Below, piece after piece: positions 22,080 to 31,887 of a stretch of 33,950 nucleotides of DNA. Under the pieces are notes generated by a model. The model made no database searches. It saw nothing but the letters and a program-made list of their open reading frames with translations, and was not told where the DNA came from. Position numbers and translations under genes: made by a program. Source of the DNA: a bacterium (GTDB taxonomy: Bacteria > Verrucomicrobiota > Kiritimatiellia > CAIKKV01 > CAIYGI01); contig JANYBP010000054.1 of NCBI GenBank assembly GCA_025360745.1, forward strand, positions 1 through 33,950. Reading direction: 5' to 3'. Numbering within the stretch: position 1 is the stretch's first letter; each line of letters begins with the position of its first letter.

Positions 22080-23189
22080 GTGACTGAACGAGAAGCATAT
22101 ATCGCCTTGAACATGCTGCCGGGCATCGGTCCCGTCACCGTGCGCAATCTGGCGCAGACGCTGGGGTCGGTGGCCGCGATCTTCAGCGCGCCCGCCGAAG
22201 AATTGCTGAAAGCGCAGGGGGTCGGACGCGAAATTGGGGCGAAAATCGCGGCGGCGCGCGGCGCGGCCGATCCGGCCGCCGAAGAGGCGCGCGCGGCGGC
22301 GCTGGGGGCGCGGATCGTGACCCGCGTGGACGCCGAATATCCCTCGCGGCTGGCAACCATCCACGATCCTCCGCTGGCGCTTTACGTGCGCGGAACGCTG
22401 GAAAGCCGCGACACTCACGCCATCGCGGTCGTCGGCTCGCGCTCGATCTCGCATTACGCCCGCGAAGTGGCCGAGCGGCTGTCGGCGTGCCTGGCCCAGT
22501 GCGGACTGACCATCGTGAGCGGGCTGGCGCGCGGGCTCGACACCGCCGCCCACCGCGGCGCGCTGGCGGGCGGCGGTCGTACGCTGGCGGTGCTGGGCGG
22601 AGCGATGGACTGCTTTTATCCCGAGGAAAACCGGGCTTTGGGCGATGAAATAGCCGCGCACGGCGCGGTGCTCAGCGAATACCCGATGGGACGCGCGCCG
22701 GACCGCACAACCTTCCCGTACCGCAACCGCGTGGTAAGCGGTCTGTCATTGGGCGTGGTTGTGGTAGAATGCCGCACGACCAGCGGGGCCATGATCACCG
22801 CGGCGCAGGCGATGGAACAGGGACGCACGGTTTTCGCCGTGCCGGGCCGGGTGGATATGCCCGGCGCCCGCGGCCCGCACCGCCTGATCCGCGACGGCGC
22901 GCGGCTGGTCGAGTCGGCCGACGACATTTTGGAGGAGTTGGAGCAACTCCTGCCGGCCGCGGCGCGCACGCAGGCCGCGGCCGCGGTCCGTCCGGCGCCG
23001 ACCTTTGGCGCCGACGAGCGGCGGGCGCTGGATATTTTGGAAAACGAGGGCGAAATGGGCGTGGACGACCTTGTGCGGCGGTTGAATCTGCCCGCGGGCA
23101 CGCTGGGGGCGCTTTTGATCGGGCTTGAAATCAAGCGCGCGGTGCGTATGCTGCCCGGTCGGCGCGTGGCCCGCGTGACGGCCAGGTAG
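22080..23189 (+). CDS. dprA: DNA-processing protein DprA (Smf)
   Basis: 369-residue cytoplasmic protein that protects incoming single-stranded DNA during transformation and loads RecA. An N-terminal helix-hairpin-helix region (YIALNMLPGIGPVTVRNLAQ) leads into the Rossmann-like DprA core: AIAVVGSRSISHYA, SGLARGLDTAAHRGAL, AVLGGAMDCFYPEENR, FPYRNRVVSGLS and VVVVECRTTSGAMITA. A C-terminal winged helix (LDILENEGEMGVDDLVRRLN) is present, as in long DprA proteins. GTG 22080 is chosen because the conserved sequence begins there; an in-frame GTG at 22011 has no ribosome binding site. topA follows after 22 bases, a common dprA-topA arrangement. No com genes lie nearby. Confidence 0.88.
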   Translation: MTEREAYIALNMLPGIGPVTVRNLAQTLGSVAAIFSAPAEELLKAQGVGREIGAKIAAARGAADPAAEEARAAALGARIVTRVDAEYPSRLATIHDPPLALYVRGTLESRDTHAIAVVGSRSISHYAREVAERLSACLAQCGLTIVSGLARGLDTAAHRGALAGGGRTLAVLGGAMDCFYPEENRALGDEIAAHGAVLSEYPMGRAPDRTTFPYRNRVVSGLSLGVVVVECRTTSGAMITAAQAMEQGRTVFAVPGRVDMPGARGPHRLIRDGARLVESADDILEELEQLLPAAARTQAAAAVRPAPTFGADERRALDILENEGEMGVDDLVRRLNLPAGTLGALLIGLEIKRAVRMLPGRRVARVTAR

Positions 23190-23211
23190 CGCATATTTGA
23201 AGGAGAAAACG

Positions 23212-25749
23212 ATGTCCAAGAAACTGGTAATTGTGGAATCGCCGGCGAAGGCGAAGACGATCAATAAAATTTTGGGCGGCGATTTCCAGGTCAAAGCCTC
23301 CATGGGCCACATTCGCGATCTGCCTAAGAAGAGCCTGGGCGTGGACCTGGAAAACCATTTCAAGCCGGAATACGAAGTCTCGCCAGATCGCGCCAAACTG
23401 GTGAAGGAACTCCAGGCGCTGGCCGCCGACGCGACGGATATCTATCTGGCGCCCGATCCTGACCGCGAAGGGGAGGCCATCGCCTGGCACCTCGAGGCGC
23501 TGCTGAAACCCAAGGCCAAGCAGGCCGCCTTTCATCGCGTGACCTATAACGAGATCACCCCGCGCGCGGTGCGCGAGGCGTTTGCCCATCCGCGCGAGAT
23601 CGACATCCGGCGCGTGGATGCCCAGCAGGCCCGGCGGGTGCTGGACCGCATCGTCGGCTACAAAGTCAGCCCGCTGCTCTGGCGTCGCATCTACCGCGGA
23701 CTCAGCGCCGGACGCGTGCAATCGGTGGCCCTGCGCCTGGTCTGCGAGCGCGAGCGCGCCATCCTGGCCTTTGTATCCGAACCTTACTGGATCATGGGCG
23801 CCGAAGTGCGCAAATGCGTCGCGCCGCTCGATCCCTTCACTGTGCGCCTGGCGCGCATTCGCGGCGAAAAGGCCGAGATCAAGAGCGAGGAACAGGCCGC
23901 CACGGTGCGCCGCGAACTGGAGGCGAGTTCGCTGCGGGTGCGCGGTGTGACCACGCGCGAGCTGCAGCGCCGCCCCTATCCGCCCTATATCACCAGCACG
24001 CTGCAGCAGGCCGGTTCGGCCAACTTCGACTTTGCCCCGGCGCGCACGATGAAACTCGCGCAGCAGCTTTACGAGGGCGTCAACCTGGGCGAAGGTCCGG
24101 TCGGACTGATCACCTACATGCGTACCGATTCGGTGGCGGTGTCGCAGGACGCCGCGGCGGAGTGCCGGACGCTGATCGGCGAGCTTTACGGCGCGTCTTA
24201 TCTTCCCGAAAAGCCCAACGTCTACCGCTCCCGCGGCAACGCGCAGGAAGCCCACGAAGCCATTCGCCCGACCGATGTGCGCCGCACGCCGGAAAAAATG
24301 GCGGGCTTCCTGAGTCCGGACGACTTGAAACTCTACGGTTTAATCTGGCAGCGCTTCGTGGCCAGCCAGATGGCGCCGGCGCGCATCCGGCAGAATACGG
24401 CGGAGATCGAGACCGAAACCCCGGCCGGGCAAACACCCGCGTACCTCTTTCGCGCCACGGCCTCCGAGGTCGTTTTCGCGGGCTGGACGAAGGTCGCGGA
24501 CGACGCCAAAGCCAGGCGCGCCAAGCAACGCGAGGCCGAGAAGGACGAGTCCGCCACGGACGCCAGGGATGACGAGGACGACGAGGTGGCGCGCCTGCCG
24601 CCGCTCGTGGCCGGAGAACCGCTGGACCTGCTGAAGTGGCTGGAAGAGCGCAAGGAGACCCAGCCGCCGGCGCGCTTCAACGAGGCCTCGCTGATCAAGA
24701 CGCTCGAAGAGAACGGCGTCGGACGCCCCAGCACTTACGCCTCGATTCTGGCCACGCTTTTTGGACGCAAGTATATTTTGAAAGAACGGCGCGCGCTCGT
24801 TCCGACGCCGGTGGGCTTGCGGGTCAACGACCTGCTGGTCGGTTCGCTGGGCAAACTTTTCGAGGTCAGTTTCACCGCCGAGATGGAAAAGGAACTGGAC
24901 GAGGTGGAGGAAGGCGGACTGCTCTGGACCAAGATGCTGGAGGATTTCTACACCAAGTTCCAGGCCTGGATGGCCGACGCCAAGGGGCCGCCGGTGGACC
25001 TGGATAAATTGCGGGTTTTGATCGCGGCCCTGGGCCAGGTGCAGACCTGGGCGCCCGCCACCAAACGCGGCAAGCGCGCCTACAGCGACGACGGTTTTGT
25101 GGCCTCCGTGACCAAGCAGATGGAGACCGGCGAAAAGGCCATGTCCGACCGCCAGGTGGAGGCCATGGCCCGCCTGGTGGTGCGCTACAAGGAGCAGATT
25201 CCCGACGCCGAGGCGGCGCTGCATAAGGCGGGGCTGGAACGCCTGCTTACCGAACCGGCCGCCGAACCGCCCAACGCCGCCACGCGCCGCAAGATCGTAT
25301 TGCTCGCGGGCGTGCAGATGGAACCGCCGACCAAACGGCGCGGGCGCGTCTATGACGATGCCGCGTTCTTCAGTTCGCTGCGGCGGCGGGTCGAGTCCGA
25401 CCGCAACCTGACGCCCGCCCAGCTCGGCGCCCTCAACAAGATCGTGATCAAGTACGCGGATCGCATTCCCGACTTCGACGCCCAGCGCGATACGCTGGAA
25501 TTGGGCGAGGCCGGCGCCCCGGCCGCGCCCGATCCCGAGACCGAGGGCTGGCTGCGGCAACTCTCCGCCGTGACCGCCTGGGCGCCGTCAACCACCAAGG
25601 GCAAACGCACCTTCGACGACAAGGAGTTCTACACCTCCCTCTCCCGCCAATTTGCCTGCAAGAAGAGCCTCTCCCCGCGCCAGAAAGGCGCGCTCAAAGC
25701 CATGCTCAAGCGTTACTCCAAAACGGCGGAATCGCAGGCTGAGGTCTGA
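23212..25749 (+). CDS. topA: DNA topoisomerase I (type IA) with unusual C-terminal repeats
   Basis: 845-residue omega protein that relaxes negative supercoils. The Toprim domain is at the start (LVIVESPAKAKT, LAPDPDREGEAIAWH) and the active-site Tyr302 is in LITYMRTDS. RVDAQQARRVLDRIVGY and YRGLSAGRVQSVALRL are standard. No zinc-ribbon cysteines are found. Instead there are three degenerate repeats of about 65 residues (about 603-669, 695-762, 780-840) with the pattern W-x-P, K-[RK]-G-[KR]-x-Y/F-x-D-D-x-x-F-x-x-S, LS-x-x-Q-x-x-A, RY. ATG 23212 follows AAGGAG. The stop TGA (25747-25749) falls inside the first unit of a heptamer array. Neighbours are dprA and, after an inserted TA module, a Xer recombinase. 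Confidence 0.93.
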   Translation: MSKKLVIVESPAKAKTINKILGGDFQVKASMGHIRDLPKKSLGVDLENHFKPEYEVSPDRAKLVKELQALAADATDIYLAPDPDREGEAIAWHLEALLKPKAKQAAFHRVTYNEITPRAVREAFAHPREIDIRRVDAQQARRVLDRIVGYKVSPLLWRRIYRGLSAGRVQSVALRLVCERERAILAFVSEPYWIMGAEVRKCVAPLDPFTVRLARIRGEKAEIKSEEQAATVRRELEASSLRVRGVTTRELQRRPYPPYITSTLQQAGSANFDFAPARTMKLAQQLYEGVNLGEGPVGLITYMRTDSVAVSQDAAAECRTLIGELYGASYLPEKPNVYRSRGNAQEAHEAIRPTDVRRTPEKMAGFLSPDDLKLYGLIWQRFVASQMAPARIRQNTAEIETETPAGQTPAYLFRATASEVVFAGWTKVADDAKARRAKQREAEKDESATDARDDEDDEVARLPPLVAGEPLDLLKWLEERKETQPPARFNEASLIKTLEENGVGRPSTYASILATLFGRKYILKERRALVPTPVGLRVNDLLVGSLGKLFEVSFTAEMEKELDEVEEGGLLWTKMLEDFYTKFQAWMADAKGPPVDLDKLRVLIAALGQVQTWAPATKRGKRAYSDDGFVASVTKQMETGEKAMSDRQVEAMARLVVRYKEQIPDAEAALHKAGLERLLTEPAAEPPNAATRRKIVLLAGVQMEPPTKRRGRVYDDAAFFSSLRRRVESDRNLTPAQLGALNKIVIKYADRIPDFDAQRDTLELGEAGAPAAPDPETEGWLRQLSAVTAWAPSTTKGKRTFDDKEFYTSLSRQFACKKSLSPRQKGALKAMLKRYSKTAESQAEV

Positions 25750-25801
25750 GGTCGGAAGTCAGAGGTCGGAAGTCAGAGGTCGGAAGTCGGAAGTCGGAGG
25801 T
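25746..25801. repeat. Heptamer array, eight forward units at the topA 3' end
   Basis: Eight in-phase units: CTGAGGT, CGGAAGT, CAGAGGT, CGGAAGT, CAGAGGT, CGGAAGT, CGGAAGT, CGGAGGT. The first unit supplies the topA stop codon. There is no inverted arm. Confidence 0.88.
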
Positions 25802-26217
25802 CGGCGAAGAACGCGCCGGTGCGGACGACTTGTTACGCCGAAATGGGCTATTGCACCGGTCGGTAGAGACGCACATTCTATTCACCGATACGGAACAATA
25901 AGATTGTTTGGCACAGCCGCATACATCGGACTCCGAGGTGTCAGGGGTACGTTTCATGACGCACGCTCTGGCATTTGTCGGTCCGTTTGGCTTGGGACTC
26001 TTGTGTGAGGACCTTTGCCAGAAGTTTTTTGTCAAAGGATCTGCTTGAAGTGCAACTGGCAACGCCGCGCGCAGTAATGGGTCAGTGCCGCAGGTTGGCG
26101 TTTCGTGGCGCAAGCGTCCCGCTTGCACAGTCCAATCCAGAGGCTTACCCCACAGGATCAGTCCGCCGCGTCACTTACCCCTTACGCAATCTTTTTGAAG
26201 GGGCTCTCAAATAGCAG
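25802..26217. other. Intergenic region between topA and mazEF-like genes
   Basis: About 415 bases with no convincing gene; short frames exist but lack ribosome binding sites and recognisable composition. It contains one perfect palindrome at 26110-26126. The base composition is lower in GC than in the flanking genes, consistent with inserted DNA. Confidence 0.5.
26110..26126. repeat. Perfect extragenic palindrome
   Basis: GCAAGCG, loop TCC, CGCTTGC. It has the same architecture (GC stem, 3-base loop) as the hairpin at 5617-5637 but a different stem sequence. No T-tract follows. Confidence 0.65.
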
Positions 26218-26246
26218 TTGATCCTGAAATGGGTATGATGTATAGT
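26218..26246 (+). promoter_or_regulatory. Promoter of the mazEF-like module
   Basis: -35 TTGATC (26218-26223), 17-base spacer, -10 TATAGT (26241-26246), 28 bases before the antitoxin start. Confidence 0.7.
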
Positions 26247-26252
26247 CATACC
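26232..26252. promoter_or_regulatory. Probable mazEF-like operator
   Basis: Inverted repeat GGTATGA, 7 bases, TCATACC, spanning the -10 box. It is positioned for autorepression by the ribbon-helix-helix antitoxin. Confidence 0.7.
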
Positions 26253-26273
26253 GCAACCATCAAGGAGGCGCTT

Positions 26274-26516
26274 ATGGCAGTGGCAAAGATCGCGATCACT
26301 CTCGAACGTGACATTCTCGGCGAGCTTGACCGGCTTGTGAGACGGCATGTTTTTCCCAATCGCAGTCGCGCCATTCAGGAAGCCGTCAGGGAGAAGGTGA
26401 CGCGCCTTTCCGTCAACCGGCTTGCCCGCGAATGCGCCAAACTCGACGCCAGGTCTGAGCAGTCGTTGGCCGAGGAAGGTATCTCTGGAGAGGGTGTCGC
26501 ATGGCCAGAATACTGA
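26274..26516 (+). CDS. Ribbon-helix-helix antitoxin (MazE/CopG-like)
   Basis: 80-residue antitoxin. The N-terminal strand [21 protein letters not shown] and helix [16 protein letters not shown] form a ribbon-helix-helix DNA-binding fold of the MazE/CopG type. The acidic C-terminal tail ([19 protein letters not shown]) is the expected toxin-binding part. ATG 26274 has AAGGAGG six bases upstream; an earlier in-frame ATG lies within the promoter and can be excluded. The 3' end overlaps the toxin gene by 16 bases. The palindrome across the -10 box is its likely operator. Confidence 0.88.
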   Translation: MAVAKIAITLERDILGELDRLVRRHVFPNRSRAIQEAVREKVTRLSVNRLARECAKLDARSEQSLAEEGISGEGVAWPEY

Positions 26517-26872
26517 GGGGCGACATACTTTGGGCCGATCTTAACCCGGTCAAGGGGCATGAACAGGCTGGACTTCGTCCGGTGTTAATCCTCAGCCCGG
26601 AGATTTTCAACGAGCGGTCCGGCACGGTGATTGCGATGGCGCTCACAAGCCAGCCACAAAGAGCAGGCTTCCCATTGACTCTTGAAATCAGCAGTTGTCC
26701 CCTACCTAAACCGACATGGGTAAAAATCAGCCAAATACGAACCATCTCCGTGGAACGTCTTGGGAAAAGCTTGGGCCACGTCTCGGATGACGAGATGAGC
26801 CAGATCATCGAGGGGCTCAACGAAATCATCGGTGAAGGCGCTCCCGGTTATCGACGCTCGCGCTTCCGTTAG
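26501..26872 (+). CDS. MazF/PemK-type endoribonuclease toxin
   Basis: 123-residue toxin of the MazF/PemK family. The start [30 protein letters not shown] is diagnostic (RGD-W-x-DL-P-x-G-x-E, RPVL). Then come [17 protein letters not shown] and [17 protein letters not shown], with the conserved Thr/Ser-rich strand and the catalytic Arg in the RPVLIL region. Family knowledge: it cleaves mRNA at short sequence motifs. The gene overlaps the antitoxin by 16 bases with GGAG upstream of ATG 26501. It sits between topA and xer, where no TA module is expected in the usual dprA-topA-xer order. Confidence 0.9.
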   Translation: MARILRGDILWADLNPVKGHEQAGLRPVLILSPEIFNERSGTVIAMALTSQPQRAGFPLTLEISSCPLPKPTWVKISQIRTISVERLGKSLGHVSDDEMSQIIEGLNEIIGEGAPGYRRSRFR

Positions 26873-26930
26873 AGTGATGACCAGTGATTTTCAAAGATTC
26901 GGTCGTTTACCGGAAGCCATGAGTAATAAC

Positions 26931-26965
26931 TGTTCACTGTTTACTGTTCACCGTTCACTATTCGC
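26931..26965. repeat. Second heptamer family: TGTTCAC array
   Basis: Four in-phase 7-bp units, TGTTCAC, TGTTTAC, TGTTCAC, CGTTCAC, then a degenerate fifth (TATTCGC). It has the same period as the TGACTTC family but a different sequence, and lies 25 bases before the recombinase start. Confidence 0.75.
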
Positions 26966-26989
26966 CTGTCGTTATCATCGGGAGACAGC

Positions 26990-27967
26990 ATGCCTGGCGA
27001 CTGGATAATCACCGACGATGTGCTGGTGGCGCGGTTCATGGCGCACCTGGAAAGCGAGCGCAACGCCTCGAAGCACACCATCGCGGCCTATCTGGGTGAC
27101 CTGCGCCAGTTCGCGGTGTCGCTCTGGGGTCACGACGCCTTTCCGCCCTTTGCCTGGGATAAGGTGGACCGTTTTGCCGCGCGGCGCTTTCTGGTGTCGT
27201 TTCAAAAAGACGGCCCCCACGCCTCCACGGCCGCGCGCAAATTGTCGAGCATGCGGGCCTTTTATCGTTATCTGGAACGCGAGGAACTGGTTTCGGTCAA
27301 TCCCTTTTCGTCGGTGAAAGCCCCCAAGCGGGTGCGGCGTCTGCCGGATGTGCTCTCCGAGCCTGAAGTTGTGCGGCTGCTGGAAGGACCGCCACAGGCC
27401 TGCGCCGCGGCGCTGGCCAAGGCCAAGCGTCCGCTCAAACTGGTCGCCGCCTACGGTTTCATGCGCGACCAGGCAATCCTGGAAACACTCTACAGCACCG
27501 GCGCGCGGGTGAGCGAGCTGGCCGGGCTGAACGATCAGGATGTGGACAGTTTGAGCGGCATGGCCAAACTGCGCGGCAAGGGCAAGAAGGAGCGTCTGGC
27601 GCCGCTGGGCGCGCCCGCCTGCCGGGCCCTGCGCGCGGCGCAGGCGCAACGCGACGCGATCTGGCCGGCGGCGGCGCGGACACGGGGGGCCCGGCCGTTA
27701 TTCCTAAGCCTGCGCGGCACGCCGTTGACCACCCGCTCGATGGAGCGGATCATGAAGCGCTACCTGCTGGCCGCCGGGTTGAATGCGCGCCTTTCGCCCC
27801 ACGCCCTGCGCCACTGCTTTGCCACGCACCTGCTGGAGCGCGGAGCCGATCTGCGCAGCGTGCAGGAGTTGCTTGGCCACGTCAGCCTTTCCACGACGCA
27901 GATTTACACGCATGTGACCGTGGAGCATCTGCGCCGGGCCTACGAAGCCGCGCACCCGCATGCCTGA
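26990..27967 (+). CDS. xerC: Tyrosine recombinase XerC/XerD
   Basis: 325-residue site-specific recombinase for chromosome dimer resolution. The N-terminal SAM-like domain (FMAHLESERNASKHTIAAYL) is followed by the catalytic domain with all residues present: Arg173 in STGARVSEL, Lys in LRGKGKKERL, His271 and Arg274 in SPHALRHCFATHLL, His297 in LLGHVSLSTTQ, and the nucleophile Tyr306 in IYTHV. The FATHLLERGADLRSVQELLGH run is nearly invariant in Xer proteins. GGGAG precedes ATG 26990. Context next to dprA-topA supports a housekeeping Xer rather than a mobile-element integrase. XerC or XerD cannot be decided from one gene. Confidence 0.88.
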   Translation: MPGDWIITDDVLVARFMAHLESERNASKHTIAAYLGDLRQFAVSLWGHDAFPPFAWDKVDRFAARRFLVSFQKDGPHASTAARKLSSMRAFYRYLEREELVSVNPFSSVKAPKRVRRLPDVLSEPEVVRLLEGPPQACAAALAKAKRPLKLVAAYGFMRDQAILETLYSTGARVSELAGLNDQDVDSLSGMAKLRGKGKKERLAPLGAPACRALRAAQAQRDAIWPAAARTRGARPLFLSLRGTPLTTRSMERIMKRYLLAAGLNARLSPHALRHCFATHLLERGADLRSVQELLGHVSLSTTQIYTHVTVEHLRRAYEAAHPHA

Positions 27968-28013
27968 CGCGCTATCAGCGTAGTCGTTCTCAAACCCGCG
28001 TCTTGCAGGAATT

Positions 28014-28096
28014 CAGAAGTCAGAAGTCAGAATCCAGAATGAATTCCAACCCAAATCCTTCCGAATCCTGACTTCTGACTTCTGACTTCTGACTAC
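28014..28096. repeat. Head-to-head heptamer arrays (potential cruciform)
   Basis: Four forward units (CAGAAGT, CAGAAGT, CAGAATC, CAGAATG; 28014-28041), a 27-base spacer, then four reverse units (TGACTTC three times, TGACTAC; 28069-28096). The two arms are complementary over most of their length, giving the clearest palindrome of this family. It fills the gap between two convergent genes (xer and ftsB) and could act as a terminator-like structure, although no T-run is present. Confidence 0.88.
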
Positions 28097-28109
28097 TTCT
28101 GCGATTTCT

Positions 28110-28400
28110 TCAGCGGTTTGTGCCGACAACCTTATAAAGCGTTTCACCCGGTTTGACCCGGCCCTGTTCGCGGGCGATGCGCTCGACGAATTCGGGGTCG
28201 GTCTTGAAACGCTGCTGGTTTTGCTCCAGTTCGCGAATCTGGCCGCGCACTTTTTCGTTGTCTTCGGTCAGGGTGAGACGCCGGGCCTGCAGATCCTGAA
28301 AGTTCCGGCACTTGGGCATGAAAAGCGCCACCAGACCGATGACCATCAGCACGGCGGTCACGATCCATGTACAACGCCGGATCAGCGCCCAATAGTTCAT
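28110..28400 (-). CDS. ftsB: Septum formation initiator, FtsB/DivIC family
   Basis: 96-residue bitopic membrane protein: short cytoplasmic start, one membrane segment (about 11-29, [19 protein letters not shown]), then a periplasmic coiled coil ([20 protein letters not shown]...ELEQNQQ) and the conserved tail [24 protein letters not shown], a FtsB/DivIC signature. It joins FtsL and FtsQ (DivIB) in the divisome. The start is one base after the eno stop (TGA, G, ATG), so it is co-transcribed with eno. The eno-ftsB order is widespread in bacteria. Confidence 0.88.
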   Translation of the reverse strand: MNYWALIRRCTWIVTAVLMVIGLVALFMPKCRNFQDLQARRLTLTEDNEKVRGQIRELEQNQQRFKTDPEFVERIAREQGRVKPGETLYKVVGTNR

Positions 28401-28401
28401 C

Positions 28402-30919
<2,518 letters not shown>

Positions 30920-30923
<4 letters not shown>

Positions 30924-31879
30924 GTGCGATGATATCCCTTGTACCAGTTCACAAAGCGCGGGATGCCCGCCACAATGGGGGTGGTTGGTTCGAAGTCGAG
31001 CAGTTTGCGGGCCTTGTCGATGTCGGCATAGGTGGCTTCCACGTCGCCCGGCTGCATCGGCAGCAGTTCCATGCGCGGTTCCACACCCAGCGCCTCGCCA
31101 AGGATGCGGATCATGTCGAGCAGGTTCTCGGCCCGATGGTTGCCGAGGTTGAAAATCGTGGCGCGCTCCGGCAGCGGGCGCACCAGCGCCGCGCTGACGC
31201 CGCTCACGATGTCGTCCACAAAGGTGAAATCGCGCCGCATCATTCCATGATTGAAGACCGGGATCGCGCGTCCCGCCAGCATGGCCTCGGTGAAACTCCA
31301 CATGGCCATGTCCGGACGGCCCCAGGGTCCGTAGACGGTGAAAAAGCGCAGGCCGACGGTTTCGAAGCCGAACAAATGGCTGTAGGTATGGGCCATCAGC
31401 TCGTTGGCCTTCTTGGTGGCCGCATAGAGACTGATCGGCCGATCCACGGGATCGCTTTCGGAGAAGGGCAGTTTGGTATTGCCGCCGTAGACGCTGGAAC
31501 TGGAGGCATAGACCAGCCGCGGCGTTTGCGCATGGCGGCAGGCCTCCAGCATGTTGACGAAACCCTCCAGGTTGGATTTGACGTAGACTTCGGGATGGGT
31601 CATCGAATAACGCACACCGGCCTGGGCGGCCAGGTGGCAGACCACGTCGAAACGTTCCGCCTTGCAGAGCGCGCTCAGCCGCGCCGCGTCGCAGAGGTCG
31701 GCCTCCACCCCGCTGAAGCCGGCCTGTGGCTCAAGCTGCGCGAACCGGGCGCGTTTGAGGGCGACGCTGTAGTAATCGTTGAAGTTATCGAGCCCCGTCA
31801 CGCTGTGCCCGCCGCGCAGCAGGGCGGAGGCGACGTGATACCCGATGAAGCCCGCGCTGCCGGTGACTAGAATCTTCAT
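30920..31879 (-). CDS. UDP-glucuronate 4-epimerase
   Basis: 319-residue extended short-chain dehydrogenase/reductase. The NAD-binding motif is VTGSAGFIGYH (5-15), followed by GLDNFNDYYSVALKRAR, a signature of UDP-glucuronate 4-epimerases (LspL/CapI/GAE group). The catalytic Tyr152 and Lys156 are in ISLYAATKKANE, with SSSSVYGG before. FFTVYGPWGRPDMAMW and RRDFTFVDDIV are further hallmarks of this group. It converts UDP-glucuronate, made by the dehydrogenase eight bases upstream, to UDP-galacturonate. The stop overlaps the aminotransferase start (ATGA). The adjacent dehydrogenase makes this substrate assignment stronger than for an isolated epimerase. Confidence 0.9.
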
Positions 31880-31887
31880 TATGCGTC

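Noticed and set aside
25975-26214. 79-codon plus-strand reading frame between topA and mazEF
   Set aside because: No ribosome binding site and no recognisable motif; it runs through a palindrome and up to the mazEF promoter. Probably chance.
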